64,000 nucleotides of DNA from Chitinophagaceae bacterium (GTDB lineage Bacteria; Bacteroidota; Bacteroidia; Chitinophagales; Chitinophagaceae): NCBI GenBank assembly GCA_016720825.1, contig JADKJV010000011.1, forward strand, positions 62,001 to 126,000, read 5' to 3'. Within the stretch, counting starts at the first letter, position 1. Each line of letters begins with the position of its first letter. Below are positions 39,590-46,946 of this stretch, piece by piece. A program made the position numbers and the translations under genes. The notes under the pieces were generated by a model. That model had not been told where the DNA came from, searched no databases, and saw nothing but the letters and a program-made list of their open reading frames with translations.

Positions 39590-40042
39590 TTAAAAGTTTT
39601 GTTTTTTTAAGAAGTCTACAGCAGCATTGACCGGTGCGGAACCTTCGGGAGCTTTCCAGACAGTGCCTTTGATTTTTAATTGTTTCGTTTTATTCGACTG
39701 ATAAGTAATCGTTATGAATTTTTCAAAATAACCTTCAGCCATCGCATTGTATCCTACGCGGATCACCTGGGTAGCACCAGGGGCAATCGCTTCGCGGCTC
39801 CACTCGGGGGTGGTACAACCGCAACTGGCGTGCACATCATCCAGTTTCAGGGGGGTAGTGCCGGTATTAACTATGCTAAATGAATAGTACACCGGTTTGC
39901 CCTGGGGGATGCTGGCAAAATCATGCTCGGCTTCACGCAGTTTCAGGATATCTGTACTGTCGGCAACAGGCTGATTCATAACCTGTGCGCCTGCACCGGT
40001 ATGCATCAGGATGGCCAGCAGTAGGAGACTGAATAATTTCAT
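39590..40042 (-). CDS. DUF1573 secreted protein (first of pair)
   Basis: 150 residues from ATG 40042, chosen because it opens the Sec signal MKLFSLLLLAILMHTGAGAQ; the upstream in-frame ATG at 40066 would put eight polar residues before it and overlap the promoter leader. One DUF1573 domain (about 38-130) with HASCGCTTPEWS, the same motif as the downstream sister, so the two come from a tandem duplication. Preceded by a TAnnTTTG box at 40064-40071. Periplasmic or surface protein; function unknown. Confidence 0.88.
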   Translation of the reverse strand: MKLFSLLLLAILMHTGAGAQVMNQPVADSTDILKLREAEHDFASIPQGKPVYYSFSIVNTGTTPLKLDDVHASCGCTTPEWSREAIAPGATQVIRVGYNAMAEGYFEKFITITYQSNKTKQLKIKGTVWKAPEGSAPVNAAVDFLKKQNF

Positions 40043-40063
40043 ACTTTGAACTTTACAGAACGC

Positions 40064-40071
40064 CAAATTTA
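40064..40071 (-). promoter_or_regulatory. candidate Bacteroidota -7 box (TAAATTTG)
   Basis: TAAATTTG on the minus strand fits TAnnTTTG and lies 22 bases before the DUF1573 ATG at 40042. A clear TTG at -33 is not seen. Confidence 0.45.
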
Positions 40072-40117
40072 TATAAAAGATGGGAGATTTTCAGTTAGGG
40101 TTGCAGCCGTTAACATG

Positions 40118-40125
40118 TATTTTTG
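40118..40125 (+). promoter_or_regulatory. candidate Bacteroidota -7 box (TATTTTTG) for the E1 gene
   Basis: TATTTTTG fits TAnnTTTG and lies 43 bases before the E1 ATG at 40168. TTG 14 bases upstream is closer than the usual spacing, so the -33 part is weak. It is back to back with the DUF1573 box at 40064. Confidence 0.45.
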
Positions 40126-40167
40126 AAACCCTGTCCGCAAGGATATCAATCTCCTTATTTTTGCCAC

Positions 40168-42561
40168 ATGGAAAACGTAGTTCCCCTAACGGTTGCTGAT
40201 GCTGAAAAACTCTCATATGAGCGCTTCAGGGATGAAGTGCTCCGGGATTACCGGATTGCGTGTATTAGCAGGGAAACCAGCCTGTTAGGCCGCAAAGAAG
40301 TACTCAGCGGCAAGGCCAAATTTGGCATTTTCGGGGATGGTAAAGAAGTAGCCCAGGTGGCTATGGCTAAATTTTTCCAACCCGGGGATTTTCGCAGCGG
40401 GTACTACCGCGACCAAACCTTTATGTTCAGTACCGGTTTGGCGACTACGGAACAGTTTTTTGCCCAGCTCTATGCCGACCCCGACCACGACCGGGAACCT
40501 TTCAGCGCCGGCAGGCAGATGAACTGCCATTTCTCAACCCCTTTTGTTGATAAAGACGGCAATTGGCTTGACCTGGCCAACCGTAAAAATATTTCCAGCG
40601 ATATCGCACCCACGGCAGGGCAAATGCCGCGTGCCCTGGGACTGGCTTTTGCCTCTGCTTCATTCCGCAGGATTGAAGGTCTCAAAAACCGGACTGATTT
40701 ATCTAACAACGGCAACGAAGTTTGTTTTGCCACCATCGGCGATGCGTCTACCAGCGAAGGACATTTCTGGGAAACGATCAATGCGGCCGGTGTACTGCAG
40801 GTGCCACTCGCTGTATTTGTATGGGATGATGGGTATGGGATTTCTGTTCCTAAAAAATACCAGACAACAAAAGGTTCGGTGTCCACCGCTTTATCCGGTA
40901 TGCAATATGAAGATGGGACGAATGGCATCCGTATTTATAAAGTAAAGGGCTGGGACTATGCCAGCATGTGTGAAGTTTTTGAAGAAGGGATTCGTCTTAC
41001 CCGTGAATCACATATCCCTGTATTATTCCATGTAGAAGAAGTAACACAACCACAGGGACACTCCACTTCCGGAAGCCATGAACGCTATAAAACACCGGAG
41101 CGGCTGGAATGGGAACGTGAGTGGGATTCTATCCGCAAAATGCGCGAATGGATTATCGCCAATGAATTATGTACTGATGAAGAACTGCAACTGCTGGAAG
41201 AAAAAGCCAAACAGGAAGTGCGTGACAGCAAGGCCAAAGCCTGGCAGCAGTTCATCGAGCCAATAAAAGTGCAGGTGAACAGGGCAGCCGAACTGATCAG
41301 GAGTATGTCCAATTCCATCACCGGGCATACGGAGGAATTAAATAAACTGGTTGATGAACTCACCGGTACGCGGGAACCCCAGCGACGTGATGTGATGAAG
41401 ACCTTGTTCCTGGCCATTCACCTGGCCGGTGATCATGATGCGGCGTTCTGGACTAAAGATTATTACCGCGAACTGCAGGAAGAAAACGTACGACTTTATA
41501 ATGATCATTTGTATAATGAAGGTCCCAAAAGTGTGATGGCCGTTCCGGAAGTAAAACCTGAAATACCGGCTGATGCACCTGTTGTGAATGGTTTTGAAGT
41601 ATTGAATAAATATTTTGATGCATTGTTCAGTCACGATCCCCGTGTGATGGCTTTCGGGGAAGATCTTGGTTTTATCGGCGATGTGAACCAGGGATTCAGC
41701 GGTCTGCAGCATAAATATGGCGACAGCCGGATTTTTGATACAGGTATCCGCGAACTGACGATCATCGGCCAGGGTATCGGTCTGGCATTACGCGGATTGA
41801 GGCCGATTGCTGAAATCCAGTACCTCGATTACCTGTTATACGGACTGCAACCTTTAAGTGATGATGTGTCAACCCTGCATTACCGCACAGCCGGTCAGCA
41901 AAGCTGTCCGTTGATTGTACGCACACGAGGTCACCGCCTGGAAGGTGTATGGCACAGCGGCTCACCACTCGGCATGGCCATTAATGCACTGCGTGGCATG
42001 TGTGTTTGTGTTCCCAGGAATATGACACAGGCTGTGGGCATGTACAATACTTTATTAAAAGCGAATGATCCGGGTATCGTCATCGAATGCCTGAACGGAT
42101 ACCGCCTGAAAGAACATTTACCGGCCAACCTGCTTGAGTACACTGTGCCGATGGGTGTGCCTGAAGTGATCCGCAGCGGCGAAGATATTACGGTGGTTTC
42201 TTACGGTTCTACATTGCGGATCGTGCAGGATGCCGCTCATTACCTGGAAGGAAAAGGCGTAACTGTGGAGATTGTGGACGTACAGACATTACTGCCTTTC
42301 GATATAAACCATGTCATTCTTGATTCACTGAAAAAAACCAGCCGCATTGTTTTTGTAGATGAAGATGTGCCCGGTGGTGCGGCTGCCTATATGTTTAATA
42401 AAGTGATGGAAGACCAGGGCGGTTACCGTTTCCTGGATGTGGCTCCACGCACCATTACCGGTAAAGGCCATCGCCCGGCTTACGGCAGCGATGGTGATTA
42501 TTTCAGCAAACCCAATGCCGAGGAAATCGCAACCGTGATCCTCGCCATGATGAAAGAATAA
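40168..42561 (+). CDS. 2-oxoacid dehydrogenase E1, fused alpha and beta subunits
   Basis: 797 residues from ATG 40168; the frame continues 15 codons upstream but without family features. The alpha part (about 30-390) has the thiamine-diphosphate region TIGDASTSEGHFWE...WDDGYGIS and the phosphorylation-loop-like HSTSGSHERYK. The beta part (about 480-795) has VMAFGEDLGFIGDV, the transketolase middle domain (IIGQGIGLALRG) and EIVDVQTLLPFD. Fused E1 chains of this kind are common in Bacteroidota and act on branched-chain 2-oxoacids or pyruvate, passing the acyl group to an E2 lipoyl enzyme. No E2 or E3 is next to it. Followed by a small membrane protein at 5 bases. Confidence 0.9.
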   Translation: MENVVPLTVADAEKLSYERFRDEVLRDYRIACISRETSLLGRKEVLSGKAKFGIFGDGKEVAQVAMAKFFQPGDFRSGYYRDQTFMFSTGLATTEQFFAQLYADPDHDREPFSAGRQMNCHFSTPFVDKDGNWLDLANRKNISSDIAPTAGQMPRALGLAFASASFRRIEGLKNRTDLSNNGNEVCFATIGDASTSEGHFWETINAAGVLQVPLAVFVWDDGYGISVPKKYQTTKGSVSTALSGMQYEDGTNGIRIYKVKGWDYASMCEVFEEGIRLTRESHIPVLFHVEEVTQPQGHSTSGSHERYKTPERLEWEREWDSIRKMREWIIANELCTDEELQLLEEKAKQEVRDSKAKAWQQFIEPIKVQVNRAAELIRSMSNSITGHTEELNKLVDELTGTREPQRRDVMKTLFLAIHLAGDHDAAFWTKDYYRELQEENVRLYNDHLYNEGPKSVMAVPEVKPEIPADAPVVNGFEVLNKYFDALFSHDPRVMAFGEDLGFIGDVNQGFSGLQHKYGDSRIFDTGIRELTIIGQGIGLALRGLRPIAEIQYLDYLLYGLQPLSDDVSTLHYRTAGQQSCPLIVRTRGHRLEGVWHSGSPLGMAINALRGMCVCVPRNMTQAVGMYNTLLKANDPGIVIECLNGYRLKEHLPANLLEYTVPMGVPEVIRSGEDITVVSYGSTLRIVQDAAHYLEGKGVTVEIVDVQTLLPFDINHVILDSLKKTSRIVFVDEDVPGGAAAYMFNKVMEDQGGYRFLDVAPRTITGKGHRPAYGSDGDYFSKPNAEEIATVILAMMKE

Positions 42562-42565
42562 TACC

Positions 42566-42859
42566 ATGCTTACAGAAAGGGAACAAAAAATGATGGCCGT
42601 GTTTGAAAAACAACTGGCTATGCCTGCATCAAAACATATTCTCATATTCGGCGTGCTTTCCTTTGGATTGTCGCTGCTGATTATCATTACTATCGTTGAT
42701 ATTTTCTTCGGGAAAGGCCCCAGCACACCCGGATTCTGGAATGGGTTTTTGGTGAACCTGGTGATGGCGCCGATAGCTGGCGGGGCGTATGGATTTCTGT
42801 CGAGGCGGATGATGGCGAAAAGATATGCTGCGCTGAAAGAGAAGGAAAGTCAGTTATAA
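42566..42859 (+). CDS. small two-helix membrane protein, unknown
   Basis: 97 residues. Two membrane helices (about 28-50, ILIFGVLSFGLSLLIIITIV; about 60-80, FWNGFLVNLVMAPIAGGAYGF) with a short loop between; charged N- and C-terminal tails (REQKMMAVFEKQL, RYAALKEKESQL) likely in the cytosol. No family recognised. The five-base spacing puts it in the E1 operon. Confidence 0.72.
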   Translation: MLTEREQKMMAVFEKQLAMPASKHILIFGVLSFGLSLLIIITIVDIFFGKGPSTPGFWNGFLVNLVMAPIAGGAYGFLSRRMMAKRYAALKEKESQL

Positions 42860-42864
42860 TACAT

Positions 42865-42953
42865 AACCACAAAGATCTCAAAGGAAATACACGAAGTGCA
42901 CAAGGTTTTGAACTTTGTGGGCTTCGTGTATTTCCTTTGTGGGCTTTGTGGTT
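42865..42953. repeat. long hairpin repeat element (ACCACAAAG family), copy 2
   Basis: A near-complete palindrome: AACCACAAAG (42865-42874) pairs with CTTTGTGGTT (42944-42953), then 17 bases AAAGGAAATACACGAAG (42880-42896) pair perfectly with 42922-42938, and CACAA/TTGTG pair at the tip. A run of eight A follows. Its end words match the element at 38432-38552. It may stop transcription after the E1 operon, or be a small non-autonomous mobile element. Confidence 0.75.
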
Positions 42954-42999
42954 AAAAAAAACTTCCCTATCTTATCAGACTCAATTAAAACCAACCATT

Positions 43000-43260
43000 A
43001 TGTCAGTCGTAAAAGTCATTGAACTCATCGCCTCTTCTGAAAAAAGTTTTGATGATGCCGTTGCACAAGCCGTGCGCGAAGCATCCCGCACACTCCGCAA
43101 TGTGGACTCCGTTTGGGTGAAGGATATGAAAGTGCATGTGAAGGACGGGGAGATCAAAACATGGGGAGTGATCTGCAAGGTTTCTTTCCGTCTTGAAAAA
43201 GAGAAAAAGGAAAAGAAGAAAAGCAAGGGAAAGCAAAAAGACAAAGAGAAAGCTGAGTAA
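43000..43260 (+). CDS. dodecin with Lys/Glu-rich tail
   Basis: 86 residues from ATG 43000. Residues 1-66 are a typical dodecin (VKVIELIASSEKSFDDAVAQ, REASRTLRNVDSVWVKD, VSFRLE): beta-alpha-beta-beta subunits that assemble into hollow dodecamers and bind flavin between symmetry-related tryptophans (here Trp in VWVKD region). It stores or buffers flavin in the cytosol. The last ~20 residues are almost only Lys and Glu (KKSKGKQKDKEKAE), longer than in most dodecins, and would project from the shell. Upstream frame extension into the hairpin repeat is rejected. Confidence 0.92.
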   Translation: MSVVKVIELIASSEKSFDDAVAQAVREASRTLRNVDSVWVKDMKVHVKDGEIKTWGVICKVSFRLEKEKKEKKKSKGKQKDKEKAE

Positions 43261-43283
43261 TACCAGCTGCTTAACTTTGATGT

Positions 43284-43910
43284 ATGCCAACGCAGTTCCT
43301 TCATGTAATTGATATACTGGGTACTTTTTCTTTTGCCGTATCCGGTGCGTTTATGGCTATGGAGAAAAAGCTGGATCCGTTCGGGGTGATTGTACTGGCT
43401 TTTGTAACAGCCCTTGGCGGTGGCACGCTGAGAGACCTGCTGATTGGCAATTTACCCGTGAGCTGGCTGCGTAATGAAACGGCCATCTGGATTATTTTCG
43501 GTTCAGCCATTGCGACCATGATTTTCGGCAGCATGCTGAAACAGCTTACCACCACATTGTTCCTTTTTGATGCACTGGGCCTGGGACTGTATACAATTAC
43601 AGGAATTGAGCTGGCAAGGGATCACCAGTTTGGCATGGGGATATGCATCGCATTAGGCACAGTCACCGCCTGTTTTGGCGGCGTGGTAAGGGATGTGCTG
43701 CTGAATAATATTCCCCTGCTTTTCAGGAAAGAGATATATGCGCTGGCCTGTATCGCAGGCGGCCTGTTGTATTTTGGCCTGTTGTATGCAGGGTTGGCGG
43801 CAGATATGTCAACCATCATTTGTATCGGTGTTATATTTGCAATTCGTGTGCTGGCAGTTAAATACCGTTTATCACTGCCCAGGTTTTACCAGGAAAAACA
43901 AAAATTATGA
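43284..43910 (+). CDS. TRIC-type cation channel family protein (UPF0126/YicG-like)
   Basis: 208 residues, seven membrane helices made of two internal repeats. Each repeat carries the family's glycine hallmark: ALGGGTLRDLL at about 47-57 and CFGGVVRDVLL at about 131-141. Bacterial members form trimeric K+-permeable channels in the inner membrane. Its stop overlaps the PhzF start by four bases (ATGA), so the two are co-translated, although no functional tie is known. Confidence 0.9.
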   Translation: MPTQFLHVIDILGTFSFAVSGAFMAMEKKLDPFGVIVLAFVTALGGGTLRDLLIGNLPVSWLRNETAIWIIFGSAIATMIFGSMLKQLTTTLFLFDALGLGLYTITGIELARDHQFGMGICIALGTVTACFGGVVRDVLLNNIPLLFRKEIYALACIAGGLLYFGLLYAGLAADMSTIICIGVIFAIRVLAVKYRLSLPRFYQEKQKL

Positions 43911-44690
43911 AACTGACTTTATACCAGGTAGATGCTTTTGCTTCCCGTTTATTCAAAGGCAACCCCGCAGCCGTTATACCCCTTGCTTCATGGATTCCCG
44001 ATAAACTGATGCAGCAGCTGGCGATGGAAAATAATCTCGCGGAAACAGTTTTCTTTGTTCCCGAAGGTGATGATTTCCGAATCCGCTGGTTTACTCCGGA
44101 AGCTGAAATCAATTTATGCGGACATGCCACGCTGGCTTCTGCCTTCATCCTTTTTTTATAAGCTGGGTTATACTAAACCTTCCATCCGGTTTAACAGTTT
44201 AAGCGGCCCGCTGGAAGTAAAAGACGAAAACGGTTTACTGTGGATGGACTTCCCGTCCTGGAAACCGGAACGCACCGATGATTATCCGGAAGACATTATT
44301 AAAGCACTCGGCAATCCCGAATACCTCGGTGTTTACAAACACCGCGATTATATAGTTGAACTCACCGATGAAAAAGCGGTGAAAAAACTGGAACCTGATT
44401 TCAGTTTATTGAAAAAAACTGGCGCCAAGGTGATCATTACTGCACAGGGACAAAAAGTGGATTTTGTGTCCCGTTTCTTTGCACCCAACATTGGTGTGAA
44501 TGAAGATCCGGTAACCGGCTCAGCACACTCTCAGCTGATACCATTCTGGGCTGAGAAGCTGGGTAAAACTGTCATGGAAGCCCGCCAGCTTTCAAAAAGA
44601 GGCGGTGAAATTTTCTGTGAAGCCCTGGGGGAAAGAGTGAAAATGGGTGGCCGTTGTGTTTTCTATATGAAAGGTGAAATCGACTGCTGA
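43907..44690 (+). CDS. PhzF-family isomerase, frameshifted
   Basis: Frames 43907-44161 and 44055-44690 join into a 260-residue protein, the exact size of the family, when one T is removed from the run of seven at 44151-44157 (ASAFILFYKLGYT). Two mirrored lobes of the diaminopimelate-epimerase fold: QVDAFASRLFKGNPAAV, MAMEN-NLAETVFF with the catalytic Glu (Leu-Ala-Glu-Thr), INLCGHATLA in lobe 1; VNEDPVTGSAHSQLIPFW in lobe 2. PhzF proper acts in phenazine synthesis, but no other phenazine gene is here, so this is a general isomerase of unknown substrate. Confidence 0.88.
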
Positions 44691-44718
44691 TCAGAATTTT
44701 CAGAATTATATACAGATG

Positions 44719-45123
44719 CTAATCAAGGAATCTTGATTTGATTGAAGCGTCAGGTATCATGCAGGTTTCTTTTTTACCAAACCATTTATACCTGTTCCGG
44801 GCAATCCATTTATACACTGAATCACGGATGAAGCGCGGTACAATCATAAATCCATAGAGCAGGGGCCAGGCACCGCTGAGTTTGCGGCAAAGCCGGAGTG
44901 CACCGGTGGAACGCGTGTATATCTTTCCCTTATCAAAAAGAATAAATGAATTGAGTTCATCTGCAGTGAGACCTGCATTTTGCAGGATGGTGCCCGCCGC
45001 CTTCCCCTGCAGGGTGGCAAAGCGGAACTGTTTTTTACGATCCCGTTTCAGCACAAACTGCACTGATTTATTGCAAAGATTGCAAACACCATCAAAAATA
45101 ATAACCGGACCATCCTGGTTCAT
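44719..45123 (-). CDS. DCC-family (DUF393) thiol-disulfide oxidoreductase
   Basis: 134 residues. The name-giving motif is seen as IIFDGVCNLCNKSVQF (Cys-x2-Cys, about 14-17), followed by RFATLQGKAAG and ALRLCRKLSGAW as in the family. Thioredoxin-like fold, predicted to shuffle disulfides; a hydrophobic C-terminal half (LYGFMIVPRFIRD) suggests membrane contact. Convergent with PhzF, 28 bases apart. Confidence 0.88.
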   Translation of the reverse strand: MNQDGPVIIFDGVCNLCNKSVQFVLKRDRKKQFRFATLQGKAAGTILQNAGLTADELNSFILFDKGKIYTRSTGALRLCRKLSGAWPLLYGFMIVPRFIRDSVYKWIARNRYKWFGKKETCMIPDASIKSRFLD

Positions 45124-45189
45124 CTTCCAAAGTTAGCCCGGTATGCACGGGTAATCCAATTATTAATTAATTTCAGCAAAACCAATGGC

Positions 45190-45690
45190 ATGAAAAAGGC
45201 ATTTTTCCTGTTGCTGATGTTTTGTTGCAGTGCATCAGTGTATGCACAGGATGGCAAGTACGCCGGTTCCATGAAATTCCTGATCGGCAAAACCTATCTT
45301 GATACCGGAAGGATTAAGAACCTGGCCACCTGGGAATTCAGGGAGGGCAGCCTGCTTACCCATCCGGATGATCCGGAAGTGATCATTGCATCTGTTTATA
45401 AAAAAGGCACCACCTGGGTGGCTATACTGGCGGTAAAAGAAGATACCGCGCTGCATGAATATACCATTGCGGATGTGCTTGAAGTGAAAAATGTTCCTTC
45501 CACCCGTTACCTGATGACCGGCATCTGCCGCAGTTATAAGCAGGAAGATGTGGAAATAGTGGCATTGGTCCGGATAACGCACGCAGCCAGTTATCCTGCT
45601 ATCAAAGCATGGCGGTTTAACCGCGATAAAAAAAGAATCCAGCTGGTTGCTGCGTCCACTGTAGATTGTCTCAGTGAAGGCGGAGATTAA
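45190..45690 (+). CDS. secreted protein of unknown function
   Basis: 166 residues, Sec signal about 1-20 (MKKAFFLLLMFCCSASVYAQ). The mature chain is beta-rich (VIIASVYKKGTTWVAILAVK, DVEIVALVRITH) with two Cys. No family recognised. A GRAM-like gene starts 32 bases after its stop on the same strand. Confidence 0.72.
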   Translation: MKKAFFLLLMFCCSASVYAQDGKYAGSMKFLIGKTYLDTGRIKNLATWEFREGSLLTHPDDPEVIIASVYKKGTTWVAILAVKEDTALHEYTIADVLEVKNVPSTRYLMTGICRSYKQEDVEIVALVRITHAASYPAIKAWRFNRDKKRIQLVAASTVDCLSEGGD

Positions 45691-45721
45691 ACCAGGTATC
45701 ACAAATCTTAATAATCAGCAA

Positions 45722-46072
45722 ATGAAATTTGAATTACAACCCGGTGAAGCATTGATTGATACATGGACCATTATGTACAGTCCGCCCGGTGGCGGCCGTT
45801 ACAATGGCAAACTGCATGTAACTAACCTGCGTCTCCTGTACGACGCGAAATATGATATCAGTGCCAAAGGGCTTTTATCAGAAGCGTTGTTTGTAAAATG
45901 GGGGAGTGAAGGTTACCTCACGATTAACAAGTCAGAGATTGCTGATCTCAAAACAGAAAAATCCTTCCTGGCTAAAAAAATGCTGCTGACATTAACGGAT
46001 GGCTCCGTGCATACATTTAATTACGGTGCATTGAGTATTGATAAACTGGTGAAGGCGGTGGAACAGCGTTAA
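45722..46072 (+). CDS. GRAM/PH-like domain protein
   Basis: 116 residues from ATG 45722. The pattern ELQPGEALIDTWTIMY...GKLHVTNLRLLYDAKY...INKSEIADLKTEKSF...LTLTDGSVHTFNYGA follows the GRAM/bPH fold, where a first strand pair 'makes the protein', LxVTNxRLLY is the signature, and a final helix (LVKAVEQR) closes it. Such domains bind lipids or protein partners. No signal peptide, so cytosolic. Convergent with yebC, two bases apart. Confidence 0.75.
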   Translation: MKFELQPGEALIDTWTIMYSPPGGGRYNGKLHVTNLRLLYDAKYDISAKGLLSEALFVKWGSEGYLTINKSEIADLKTEKSFLAKKMLLTLTDGSVHTFNYGALSIDKLVKAVEQR

Positions 46073-46074
46073 GC

Positions 46075-46797
46075 TTATCCCATGTTGTGGAATACCTTCT
46101 GCACATCGTCGTCCTGTTCCAGTTTTTCAATCAGCTTGCTCACATCAGCGGCCTGTTCATCATTCATGGGAACAGTAGTGGATGGGATCCATTCCAGTTC
46201 CGCACTGATGGGGGTGATGCCTTTATCTTCCAGTGCTTTTTGCATGTTGCCAAAATCGGCGAATGCGCAGCGTACCACTAAAATATCTTCTCCGTTTTCG
46301 CCACTGCCTTCCCCGAGTTCTTCCAGTCCAAAGTCAATCAGTTCCAGTTCCAGGTCTTCCGCAGCCAGACCTTCGGGTTTGAGTTTGAATACACCCATTT
46401 TCTTGAACTGGAAGCTTACACTGCCGCTGTTACCCATCACACCCTGGCCTTTATTGAAGATGGACTTTACGTTGGCCACAGTCCTTACGTGGTTATCGGT
46501 TGCGGTTTCAACCAGGATAGCCACACCATGGGGACCATAACCTTCATACAGGATCTCATCGTAGTTCACCAGTTCTTTACCCTGGGCTCTTTTGATAGCT
46601 GCTTCCACACGGTCTTTAGGCATCCCCACACTGCGTGCGTTCTGGAAGCAACGGCGGAGGGCGGCGTTGGTGCCGGGATCAGGTCCGCCTGCTTTTACAG
46701 CGATAATGATCTCTTTACCAATACGTGTGAACTGTTTGGCCATGCGGTCCCAGCGGGCAAACATGGTTGACTTACGGACTTCAAAAATTCTTCCCAT
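46075..46797 (-). CDS. YebC/PmpR-family DNA-binding or translation factor
   Basis: 240 residues, full family length. Seen: N-terminal MGRIFEVRKSTMFARWDRMAK (variant of the usual GHSKW start), CFQNARSVGMPKDRVEAAIKRA, YDEILYEGYGPHGVAILVE, and LEWIPSTTVPM towards the end. YebC proteins act as transcription regulators in some bacteria and, in recent work on the family, help ribosomes pass proline-rich stretches. Cytosolic. Monocistronic, with a -7 box upstream. Confidence 0.93.
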   Translation of the reverse strand: MGRIFEVRKSTMFARWDRMAKQFTRIGKEIIIAVKAGGPDPGTNAALRRCFQNARSVGMPKDRVEAAIKRAQGKELVNYDEILYEGYGPHGVAILVETATDNHVRTVANVKSIFNKGQGVMGNSGSVSFQFKKMGVFKLKPEGLAAEDLELELIDFGLEELGEGSGENGEDILVVRCAFADFGNMQKALEDKGITPISAELEWIPSTTVPMNDEQAADVSKLIEKLEQDDDVQKVFHNMG

Positions 46798-46865
46798 GGT
46801 ATATTTCTGTTATATTGAAACCGGTTGATTGAAAAGCCATCCCCGTGGCCGGGCTCAGGCGGCTG

Positions 46866-46873
46866 CAAATTTA
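46866..46873 (-). promoter_or_regulatory. candidate Bacteroidota -7 box (TAAATTTG) for yebC
   Basis: TAAATTTG on the minus strand fits TAnnTTTG; predicted start near 46860 gives a ~60-base leader to the ATG at 46797. It lies just downstream of a terminator that isolates it from the permease gene. No clear TTG at -33. Confidence 0.5.
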
Positions 46874-46891
46874 GTGTAATCAGGTTAAATG

Positions 46892-46926
46892 AAAAATGGC
46901 CCTGTAATACTGATTACAGGGCCATT
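46892..46926 (-). terminator. intrinsic terminator of the APC permease gene
   Basis: Perfect 14-base stem (46895-46908 with 46913-46926) and four-base loop, followed on the minus strand by five T. It starts 21 bases after the permease stop codon. Confidence 0.92.
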
Positions 46927-46946
46927 GTTATAATAAGTATGTCAGT

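Noticed and set aside
43907..44690. Phenazine biosynthesis locus
   Set aside because: Only the PhzF-like isomerase is present; no phzA-G partners.
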